Below are positions 14,156 to 21,013 of a stretch of 24,393 bases of DNA, in pieces. Below the pieces are notes generated by a model that searched no databases, was not told the DNA's origin, and saw nothing but the letters and a program-made list of their open reading frames with translations. The stretch spans positions 1 through 24,393 of the forward strand of contig JAHEXN010000008.1 of the NCBI GenBank assembly GCA_023252095.1. The letters run 5' to 3'. The number at the start of each line of letters is the position of its first letter. The stretch's first letter is position 1. The DNA comes from Actinomycetes bacterium (GTDB lineage Bacteria > Actinomycetota > Actinomycetes > Propionibacteriales > Nocardioidaceae). The translations under genes and the position numbers were made by a program.

Positions 14156-15319
14156 TCAGTAGGAGCGCGGCAGGCCGAGGGAGGTCTGCGCGACGAAGTT
14201 GAGGACCATCTCGCGGCTGACCGGGGCCGTGCGCATGAGACGGGTGATGAACCAGAGCTCGGACAGGCCGTACTCCTTCGCGAGGCCGTTGCCACCGTGG
14301 GTCTGGATCGACTGGTCGAGCGCCTTCAACGAGGCCTCGGACGCGAGGAACTTGGCGACGTTCGACGCCTCGCCAGCGCCAGGGTGTCCCGCGTCGAACA
14401 GCTGCGCGCTGTGCTTGGTCGCCAGTCGGCTGGCCTCGACCTCCATGTGCGCCAGGGCGATGGGGTGCGACACGCCCTGGTGCTGCCCGATGGGGACCGA
14501 CCAGACCTCGCGCTCCTGGGCGTAGGCCACGGCGCGGTCGATCGCGTAGCGACCGACACCACCGCAGATCGCGCCGACGAGGATGCGCTCGGGGTTGAGG
14601 CCGGTGAAGACCTGCTTGAGGCCCTCGCCCGTGTGACCGACCAGCGCCTCGGGACCGACGTGCACGTCGTCCAGGTAGACCGTGAACTGCCCGTCGGGCG
14701 ACACGATCGAGGTCGGGATCTCCTGGAAGGAGACGCCCTCGGCGTCGGTCGGCACGACGAAGATCGAGAGCTTCTTGCGGCCCTCGCCGGTCTCGTCGGC
14801 GTCGCGCGTGATCAGCAGGATCGCCTCGGCCTGGTCGACCGCGGAGATGTAGTACTTCTGGCCCGAGATCCGCCAGCCGTCGCCGTCGCGTCGCGCGGTC
14901 GTGGAGATCTCGTGGCTGTTCGAGCCGGCGTCCGGTTCGGTCAGGCCGAAGGCCACCTTGCGGGTCCCGTCGGCAATGCCCGGCAGCCACTCGCGCTTCA
15001 TCTCCTCGGAGCCGTGGCCCGCGATGATGCTGCCCACGATCGCCGGGGAGATGACCCAGATCAGCATCGGCATGCCGTGGGCGGCGAGCTCCTCGACGAC
15101 CACGACGGCGTCCTGCATGCCGCCACCGCCGCCGCCGTACTCCTCGGGCAGGTGCACCCCGAGGAGCCCGGACTGGCCGAGGTCGGCCCACAGCTCGTCG
15201 ATGTCGCCACCCGTGCGGCCTCGCTCGAGGAAGTAGGCGGCTCCGTGCTTCTCGGCGATCGCGGCGACGCTCTTGCGCAGCGCGGCGTGCTCCTCGGAGT
15301 CGTGGATCAGTCCGGCCAT
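14156..15319 (-). CDS. Acyl-CoA dehydrogenase with helix-G-type catalytic glutamate
   Basis: The 387-residue protein shows VAFGLTEPDAGSNSHE and WRISGQKYYIS (FAD and substrate contacts), and HGGNGLAKEYGLSELW near the C-terminus. At the usual base position, where MCAD-type enzymes read EGTNEIQR, it has TAPVSREMVLNF with no aligned Glu. Instead GLNPERILVGA places Glu244 where isovaleryl-CoA and long-chain dehydrogenases carry their base. It is therefore likely active but of the IVD/LCAD-like class, or a specialised FadE for cyclic or branched acyl-CoAs. I chose the ATG at 15319 (one base after the upstream stop) because the N-terminal helix MAGLIHDSEEHAALRKSV begins there. It is third in the tightly packed unit starting at 17305. 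Confidence 0.9.
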   Translation of the reverse strand: MAGLIHDSEEHAALRKSVAAIAEKHGAAYFLERGRTGGDIDELWADLGQSGLLGVHLPEEYGGGGGGMQDAVVVVEELAAHGMPMLIWVISPAIVGSIIAGHGSEEMKREWLPGIADGTRKVAFGLTEPDAGSNSHEISTTARRDGDGWRISGQKYYISAVDQAEAILLITRDADETGEGRKKLSIFVVPTDAEGVSFQEIPTSIVSPDGQFTVYLDDVHVGPEALVGHTGEGLKQVFTGLNPERILVGAICGGVGRYAIDRAVAYAQEREVWSVPIGQHQGVSHPIALAHMEVEASRLATKHSAQLFDAGHPGAGEASNVAKFLASEASLKALDQSIQTHGGNGLAKEYGLSELWFITRLMRTAPVSREMVLNFVAQTSLGLPRSY

Positions 15320-15320
15320 G

Positions 15321-16112
15321 TCATCGTCCTTCGAATTCGGGGACCCGGCGCTCGGCGAACGCCGCGATCCCGTGGATGAGGTCGTCGGTCGCGGCACAGG
15401 CCACGGTCGACGCACGTTCGCGGTGGAGGTGCTCCGCCAACGAGTGGTCGTGGGCGCTCTCCACCAGGTCGAGCGCGTGGGCGTAGGCCACGGTGGGGCC
15501 CGCCGCCAGGCGGGAGGCCAGCGCCGAGGTCTCGTCGGCGAGGGCGTCGGCCGGCACGACGCGGGTGACCAGGCCCCAGTCGAGCGCCTCGTCAGCGCCG
15601 AACGGTCGGTTCTCGAGCAGCACCGCGGCGGCACGCCGCGGGCCGAGGAGGCGGCTCAAGAACCACGTGACCCCGGTGTCACCCGGCAGGCCCAGGCCCG
15701 TGAACGCGGTGCGGAACCGGGTGTCGTCGGCGGCGACCACGACGTCCGCGACCCCGACGAGCGACAGGCCGGCACCGACGACCCAGCCGTGCACGGCGAC
15801 CACGACGGGCACCGGCAGCTCTTGCAGGCCGAGCAACGCCGGGGTGACTCGATCGGTCAGGTCACCGAAGACCGCGCCGTACTCCGCCGGCTCGAAGGTC
15901 CGGAAGTGGCGGACGTCGCCGCCCAGGCTGAAGCTCGGACCCTCCGCCCTCACCAGGACGCATCGCAGGCCGGCCGCGACGGAGAGCCCGGCGACGGCGT
16001 CGCGCAACGCGTCCGTGAGCTCGGCGTCGAACGCGTTGCCGTTCCCGGGGCGGTTGAGCGTCAGGGTGCCCACGCCGCCGGTGATGTCGACGGTCACGGC
16101 AGGTCCGTTCAT
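15321..16112 (-). CDS. Enoyl-CoA hydratase/isomerase (crotonase) family protein
   Basis: The 263-residue single-domain crotonase has the oxyanion-hole elements FSLGGDVRHF (about 61-70) and VHGWVVGAGLSL (108-119). The two glutamates of classical hydratase are missing: the GGG-C-E position is Ser117, and the P-E-I position is Ala or Thr. Instead Asp145 sits in GLPGDTGVTWFL, similar to the catalytic Asp of PaaG-type isomerases, so isomerase or another crotonase chemistry is more likely than simple hydration. Its ATG overlaps the upstream stop by one base (TGATG), and its stop is one base from the next ATG, so it is translationally linked on both sides. It resembles the crotonase part of its upstream neighbour, including the C-terminal end (RRVPEFEGR against KRRPDFEGR), suggesting tandem duplication. 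Confidence 0.88.
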   Translation of the reverse strand: MNGPAVTVDITGGVGTLTLNRPGNGNAFDAELTDALRDAVAGLSVAAGLRCVLVRAEGPSFSLGGDVRHFRTFEPAEYGAVFGDLTDRVTPALLGLQELPVPVVVAVHGWVVGAGLSLVGVADVVVAADDTRFRTAFTGLGLPGDTGVTWFLSRLLGPRRAAAVLLENRPFGADEALDWGLVTRVVPADALADETSALASRLAAGPTVAYAHALDLVESAHDHSLAEHLHRERASTVACAATDDLIHGIAAFAERRVPEFEGR

Positions 16113-17305
16113 CAGCGGCCCTCGAAGTCGGGGCGTCGCTTCTGCCCGAACGCCGCGATCGCCTCGGCGATGTCGCGGGTCGCGCCCGACGCGTGCAGCA
16201 GCTCGGTCTCGGTCCGCAGCTGGTCCGACAGGGACCTGCTCCACGTGTCGCGCAGCAGCCGTCGCATGCGCCCGTAGGCGCGGGTGGGCCCGCGCGCGAG
16301 GGTGCGGGCCAGCTCGAGCGCGGCCCCGTCGAGCTCGTCGTCGGGGACCACGTCGGTCACCAGGCCGATCTCCAGAGCCTGCGTCGCGGGCACGGGACGG
16401 TTGAGGAGCGTGATGGCCGAGGCGCGGGCGAGTCCGACCCGTCGCGGCAGGTGGTACGACCATCCGCCGTCACCCGACAGACCGAGGTCGCTGAACGCCG
16501 TCACGAACCGGGTCGTCTCCGAGGCGATGCTGACGTCGGAGGCGTAGACGTAACCGATGCCCCCACCCGCGACCGCCCCCCGCGTCGCGGTGACGATGGG
16601 CGCGTCGATGTCGGCCAGGATGCGGAACGCCTCGTGGAACGGGGTCGTCATCGACCGCAGGAGATCGCCCAGCTGCTCCGGTTCGCACTCCAGGAACGTC
16701 GAGATGTCCCCGCCGACCGTGAAGTGCGGCCCCGCACCGGTGATCAGCACCGCACGCACCGACGTGTCGGCCTGGATGCGACGGGCCACCGTCAGGGTGT
16801 CGGTCGCCAGTGCCAGGTCGATCGCATTGCGCTGCGCAGGTCGGTCCAGGCGGACGTGGGCGATGCCGTCCTCGTCGACCCGGTAGGCGATGGTCGACAG
16901 CTGGTCAGGAAGGGTCGCGGCCCACGCCGCGCTGTCGGTCAGCTGGTCGACCCGGACGATCCTGCCGTCGCGGAACGAGAGAACGTGGACGAAGGCGGCC
17001 TCGAGCGGCGCACCCGTGGCGCGCTCACTGCCCCGATACGTCCCGAGCACCACCAGGCGCCCGTCGTCCAGGCCGTGCATCTCGGCCGGCTCGGCCGACG
17101 CGGCCCACGTACGACCGATCCGCCACCAGAAGCTGGCCTGCATGTCGGCCGGCGAGGCGTAGTCGCCACCGAGACCCAGCGGGAAGCCGGCCGTGGCATG
17201 GCCCGTGAAGTCGGGGTGCAGCACCTCGTCGAGGGCGTGGCGGTCACCACGGGCGAGCGCTGCGTACAGCCGCTCGGCCGCCTCGCGCTGGTGCGTGGGC
17301 TCCAT
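16112..17305 (-). CDS. SnoaL-like (NTF2-fold) domain fused to an enoyl-CoA hydratase/isomerase
   Basis: This 397-residue protein joins two domains. Residues 1-130 look like a SnoaL/NTF2-type cone fold (LYAALARGDRHALDEVLHPD, and FRDGRIVRVDQLTDSAAW at the end), normally found as a stand-alone cyclase or isomerase. Residues 138-397 are a crotonase with oxyanion-hole segments HFTVGGDIS and RGAVAGGGIGYVYASDV. As in the next gene, the two hydratase glutamates are absent and an Asp is present in LGLSGDGGWSYHLP. The fused SnoaL domain might bind or isomerise a ring intermediate that the crotonase then processes. The ATG at 17305 has a perfect AAGGAGG Shine-Dalgarno, and the palindromic operator lies 11 bases upstream, so this gene opens a regulated transcription unit. 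Confidence 0.87.
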   Translation of the reverse strand: MEPTHQREAAERLYAALARGDRHALDEVLHPDFTGHATAGFPLGLGGDYASPADMQASFWWRIGRTWAASAEPAEMHGLDDGRLVVLGTYRGSERATGAPLEAAFVHVLSFRDGRIVRVDQLTDSAAWAATLPDQLSTIAYRVDEDGIAHVRLDRPAQRNAIDLALATDTLTVARRIQADTSVRAVLITGAGPHFTVGGDISTFLECEPEQLGDLLRSMTTPFHEAFRILADIDAPIVTATRGAVAGGGIGYVYASDVSIASETTRFVTAFSDLGLSGDGGWSYHLPRRVGLARASAITLLNRPVPATQALEIGLVTDVVPDDELDGAALELARTLARGPTRAYGRMRRLLRDTWSRSLSDQLRTETELLHASGATRDIAEAIAAFGQKRRPDFEGR

Positions 17306-17316
17306 GATCGCCTCCT

Positions 17317-17334
17317 TCTAATCTAGATTAAATT
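17317..17334. promoter_or_regulatory. Palindromic operator (site 2) upstream of the SnoaL-crotonase gene
   Basis: On the minus strand this is AATTTAATCTAGATTAGA, identical over 18 bases to 9403-9420. The core TAATCTAGATTA is at 17319-17330. It sits just before the AAGGAGG of the gene starting at 17305 and in the only AT-rich stretch of the 74-base gap. A TAATCT or TTTAAT -10 element inside it would give a very short leader. The exact match strongly suggests one regulator for both loci. Confidence 0.72.
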
Positions 17335-17379
17335 CAAATATGGGTCGGGTCAAGCCGAACGGGTGGATCTGCGGAGCCG

Positions 17380-18401
17380 TCAGCCCAGCTCGTTGCCGAC
17401 GACGCTGACGAAGGAGACGCACCCGCCGGGGCGTCCGCCCAGGTTGTGGGTCAGCGCGTGGTGCGGGTCGGACAGCTGACGCTGATCGGCCTCGCCACGG
17501 AGCTGCAGCCAGGCCTCGAACAGCATCCGCAGGCCGCTTGCCCCCACCGGGTGTCCGAACGACTTGAGGCCACCGTCGACGTTGACCGGGAAACGGCCGT
17601 CGGCGTCGAAGTCACCGGCGAGCACGTCCTTCCAGGCCTGACCCCGGCTCGTGAAGCCCAGGTCCTCCATCAACACGATCTCGGTGGGCGTGAAGCAGTC
17701 GTGCACCTCCGCGAACGAGAGCTCGCTCGCCGGGTCGACGATCCCGGCCTGCGCGTAGGCGTCCTGCGCCGACCGCACCACCTCGGGGAACGTCGTGAAG
17801 TCATAGGCCGGGTCCATGCCGCCGCGCATCGGGCCCGCGGCGAGCGCGAGCGCCTTCACGTAGATCGGCCGGTCGGTGTAGTCGAGGGCGTCCTCGGCGC
17901 GCACGATCATCGCGGCGGCGGAGCCGTCCGAGACGCCCGAGCAGTCGAACACGCCCAGGCGTCCGGCGACCTTCGGGGCCCCCTCGATCTTCTCGCGGGA
18001 GACCTCGGACCGGAACTGCGCACGCGAGTTCCGCGCTCCGTTCACGTGGTTCTTCCACGCGACGTGCGTCATCGCGTCGCGCATCGGTCGTAGGCCCCCG
18101 ACGCGACGGCGTAGCAGGCGTTGCGGAACGCCTCGGACCCCGTCGCGCAGTAGTTCTCGACACGGGTGACCGGCTTGTAGTCGATGCCGAGCGGGCGACT
18201 GAGCGCCAGGCCCGACTGGCCGGACCCGAGCGTGCCGAGCCAGAACGCGTCGACGTCGTCGACGCCCACGCCGGCCGAGGTCACGGCCTGCCCGACGGCG
18301 TCGACCAGGAGGTCGTCGGTCGATCGGTCCCACAGCTCGCCGAACTGCGTGCAGCCCATCCCGACGATGGCGACCTTGTCCGCGATTCCCCTGCTCGTCA
18401 T
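17380..18401 (-). pseudogene. SCP-x-type thiolase (lipid-transfer/acetyl-CoA acetyltransferase-like), broken by a deletion
   Basis: Starting at the ATG at 18401 (ATGA overlap with the HMGCS-like gene), the first 105 codons encode a normal thiolase N-terminus with the nucleophile region VENYCATGSEAFRNA (Cys85). After ASGAYD the frame runs into TGA at 18069-18071. The family sequence resumes in another frame from MRDAMTHVAWKNHVNGARN and continues to TGA at 17380, keeping EVHDCFTP and SFGHPVGASG with their catalytic His residues. Family members normally have roughly 60-70 residues between these blocks (the A-x-G-V-E-K strand and a loop). About 180-200 bases are therefore missing and the frame is shifted. 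The stop of the first part overlaps the ATG of MTHVAWK (ATGA), so two fragments could be made. Without the core strand, activity is doubtful. A misassembly is also possible. Confidence 0.85.
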
Positions 18402-19774
18402 GACTCGCTCCCCTCGTCGGAGGCCGCGGCCGGGAGGACCTTGGCCTTCCAGAAGTAGTTGTGGACGCCCCCGGCCACGAACAGGCTCCGGAACGTCATC
18501 TCGACCTCGGTCCCGACCTCGACCGTGGCCGGATCGGCGTCGGCGACCTCGACGGCGCACCGGCCTCCCCCGTCGAAGTCCACGACGACGTCGACGACCG
18601 GTGGTGAGGGCGAGTACGCCAGACGGTCCACCGTGTACGTCGCGACGCGCCCCCGCAGGCGGGAGACGGGGACCGACTCCATCTGCTGCGTGGCACCGCA
18701 GCTGCGACACACGGGCACCGGCGGCAGGTGGACGAAGCCGCACTCGGTGCACCGTGCACCCGCGAACCCGAACTTCCACCCGACGCCGCGGAGCGACGGC
18801 GGGCCGGCGGGACGGTCCGGCTCCGGCCGACGCGGCATCTCCCGCGCGAGCAGCCCGCGCCAGGACAGGTACGTCGGGTACGGCACCGGCGTGCCCCCCG
18901 CGAGCTGGTCGACGAGCGGTACCGGCTGGCGCCGCGACGCCAGCAGATCGGTGGTCCGCAGCAGCCACACGTCGCTGCCGTCGACGGCCGACACGACCAG
19001 CACGGTCTGACCCGGCTCGGCTCGATCGAGCACGTCGGCCAGCGCCACCAGCACGTCGGCCGCGCCACTGAAGCCGAGCGGCGACGTCGTGGTCGAGACC
19101 TGACCCTTGACGAGGGTGCCGGCGCGCTTCACGACGGCCGAGTTCGAGCTTGCCAGCACGACGTGGTCCACGGCATCGACGCCGGACTGCTCCAGCACCC
19201 GGTCGACCGTCGCCCGCACGAGCTCGACGTACCGTTCGAACCCGAACCGCTCCTCCCACTGCTCCCCGGTCAGGCTGGTCGGGACCCGCCACCGGTCGAG
19301 CAGCTCGTCGGTTGCGGACGCCGTGGCCAGGATCTCGGCGATGCCCGGGCCCTCCCCCAGCAGCAGTGCCGCCGCGCCGTCGCCGCCGAGCTTCTCGTCC
19401 GACGAGCCGGGCTTGCCCACCCGCACGTCGGCAGCCAGCACCAGTCCGCCGTGCGCGGAGGCGGCGTGCAGGGATCCGACGGTCGAGCGTCCGGAACCGA
19501 TCAGGTCAGAGGCGAAGACCCGCGGGTCGAGCTGCAGGGCCGCGTGGATCGCCGACGCATTCGTCTTGTCGAGGTAGGCAGGGCTCGTGGTCGCGAACCA
19601 CACGCTGCCGACGCGGTCGAGCTGATCGGCGGGCAGGGCTCGCGCCGCCGCGACGGCCATCGTGGTGCTGTTCTCGTCGAACGACGCCACGGCACGGTTG
19701 CCGCGCACGCCGCTGTCAGGACCGAGCCGGTGTGCCGGGACGTAGCTCGCGTAGGCCAGGATCGAGGCCACCAT
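18398..19774 (-). CDS. HMG-CoA-synthase-like domain fused to a DUF35 zinc-ribbon/OB-fold domain
   Basis: The 458-residue protein has a thiolase-fold, HMGCS-like part (1 to about 315: VASILAYASYVPAHRL, LVLAADVRVGKPGS, KLGGDGAAALLLGEG). A DUF35 module follows, with a rubredoxin-like zinc ribbon (Cys342, Cys345, Cys356, Cys359) and an OB fold (about 370-430). The Glu, Cys and His expected from archaeal HMGCS are not there: the Cys segment reads DLIGSGRSTVGS, the Glu strand VWFATTSPAY, and the His segment LASSNSAVVKR. The first part is therefore probably non-catalytic. In archaea thiolase, HMGCS and DUF35 proteins form one complex, and in steroid-degrading actinobacteria DUF35 partners are needed by SCP-x-like enzymes (Ltp2-ChsH2). 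This protein likely partners one or both adjacent thiolases. The ATG at 19774 is one base from the upstream stop. Confidence 0.85.
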   Translation of the reverse strand: MVASILAYASYVPAHRLGPDSGVRGNRAVASFDENSTTMAVAAARALPADQLDRVGSVWFATTSPAYLDKTNASAIHAALQLDPRVFASDLIGSGRSTVGSLHAASAHGGLVLAADVRVGKPGSSDEKLGGDGAAALLLGEGPGIAEILATASATDELLDRWRVPTSLTGEQWEERFGFERYVELVRATVDRVLEQSGVDAVDHVVLASSNSAVVKRAGTLVKGQVSTTTSPLGFSGAADVLVALADVLDRAEPGQTVLVVSAVDGSDVWLLRTTDLLASRRQPVPLVDQLAGGTPVPYPTYLSWRGLLAREMPRRPEPDRPAGPPSLRGVGWKFGFAGARCTECGFVHLPPVPVCRSCGATQQMESVPVSRLRGRVATYTVDRLAYSPSPPVVDVVVDFDGGGRCAVEVADADPATVEVGTEVEMTFRSLFVAGGVHNYFWKAKVLPAAASDEGSES

Positions 19775-19775
19775 C

Positions 19776-20984
19776 TCAGCGCACCCCCCGGAACAGAGCG
19801 GCGATGCCCTGGCCGCCGCCGATGCACATCGTCTCCAGCGCCCAGTCGCCCTCGCGGCGTCGCAGCTCGTGCAGCATCGTCGTGAGGATCCGCACGCCGG
19901 TGGCACCGATGGGGTGGCCCAGCGAGATGCCCGAGCCGTTCACGTTGAGGCGCTCGTCGAGCGCGTCGAGCGTGACGTCCCAGCCGCGGAGCACCGCGAG
20001 AACCTGGACCGCGAACGCCTCGTTGACCTCCACCAGGTCGAGGTCGTCGAAGCCGATGCCGGCCCGCGCCATGACCTTCGTCGCGGCACCGACAGGTCCG
20101 ATGCCCATGCGTGACGGCTCGCACCCGACCGCGGCCCAGCTGTCGAACCACGCGATCGGCTCCAGGTCGAGCTCGTCGAGCCGCTCCTCGGCCACGACCA
20201 GGCAGGCGGCAGCGGCGTCGTTCTGCTGGGCCGCGTTCCCGGCCGTGACGGTGCCACCCGGGGTGAGCGTGCGCAGACGCGCCAACGACTCCGGCGTCGA
20301 GTCGGGACGCACGCCCTCGTCGCGGTCGAACACGACCGGGTCGCCCTTGCGCTGAGGCACCTCGACGGCCACGACCTCGTCGTCGAAGGCGCCGCTCGAC
20401 CACGCCGCGGCAGCCCGCTGATGGCTCCGGGCGGCGAAGGCGTCGGACTCCTCGCGCCCGATGCCGAAGTCGGCGGCGAGGTTCTCGGCGGTCTCGATCA
20501 TGCCGCTGATCTCGCCGAACCTCCACGCCGGCTGTGAGCGCTCGCGGCCCCGGTCGAGCCGGTCGTAGAGCGTCTGGTTGCCCGAGCGCGAGCCCCACCG
20601 CGCGGTCGTCGTGTAGTGCTCGATGTTGCTCATCGACTCGACGCCGCCAGCGATCACGACGTCGGCGGCTCCGGTCTGCACCGTCATCGCCGCCGTGATG
20701 ACGGCCTGCAGTCCGCCTCCGCAACGACGGTCGGTCTGGAAGCCGGGGACCTCGATCGGCAGCCCGGCGTGGAGCGCCGCCCAGCGCCCGATGCAGGGGG
20801 CCTCGGAGTTCGCGTAGGACTGGGCGAAGGCGACGTCCTCGATGCGCGTGGGGTCGACTCCGCTGCGGGCGACGAGCTCCTTGACCACGCCGGCCGCGAG
20901 GTCCTCGGCGGCGACGGGGCGGAGGGATCCTCCGAAACCGCCGACGGCGGTGCGGACCGGTGCCACGATGGCGACGCGTCTCAT
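19776..20984 (-). CDS. Acetyl-CoA C-acyltransferase (thiolase)
   Basis: The 402-residue protein is a complete thiolase of the FadA/PhaA type. The nucleophile Cys88 is in TDRRCGGGLQAV, NEAFAVQVLAVL provides the Asn/Glu loop, His357 lies in ISLGHPIGATG, and the acid-base Cys387 is in ETMCIGGGQG. It should cleave a 3-oxoacyl-CoA with free CoA, releasing acetyl-CoA or propionyl-CoA. The ATG at 20984 has AGGAG six bases upstream. It lies between a CoA-transferase-like gene and the HMGCS-like/DUF35 gene (one-base gap), so it is probably the working thiolase of the pathway, especially since the SCP-x thiolase downstream is broken. Confidence 0.93.
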   Translation of the reverse strand: MRRVAIVAPVRTAVGGFGGSLRPVAAEDLAAGVVKELVARSGVDPTRIEDVAFAQSYANSEAPCIGRWAALHAGLPIEVPGFQTDRRCGGGLQAVITAAMTVQTGAADVVIAGGVESMSNIEHYTTTARWGSRSGNQTLYDRLDRGRERSQPAWRFGEISGMIETAENLAADFGIGREESDAFAARSHQRAAAAWSSGAFDDEVVAVEVPQRKGDPVVFDRDEGVRPDSTPESLARLRTLTPGGTVTAGNAAQQNDAAAACLVVAEERLDELDLEPIAWFDSWAAVGCEPSRMGIGPVGAATKVMARAGIGFDDLDLVEVNEAFAVQVLAVLRGWDVTLDALDERLNVNGSGISLGHPIGATGVRILTTMLHELRRREGDWALETMCIGGGQGIAALFRGVR

Positions 20985-21013
20985 GGGTGCTCCTGGTTCA
21001 GGGTCGGGTGGGG

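Noticed and set aside
12752..15379. A very long plus-strand open frame (875 codons) opposite the flavoprotein and acyl-CoA dehydrogenase genes
   Set aside because: Its translation is a low-complexity His/Arg/Asp/Val-rich sequence with no family features, as expected for the antisense of GC-rich genes; the minus-strand proteins are unmistakable.
15320..15634. N-terminal extension of the acyl-CoA dehydrogenase (frame open to 15634)
   Set aside because: The extension overlaps the crotonase gene in another frame and has no acyl-CoA dehydrogenase similarity; the domain begins at the ATG at 15319.
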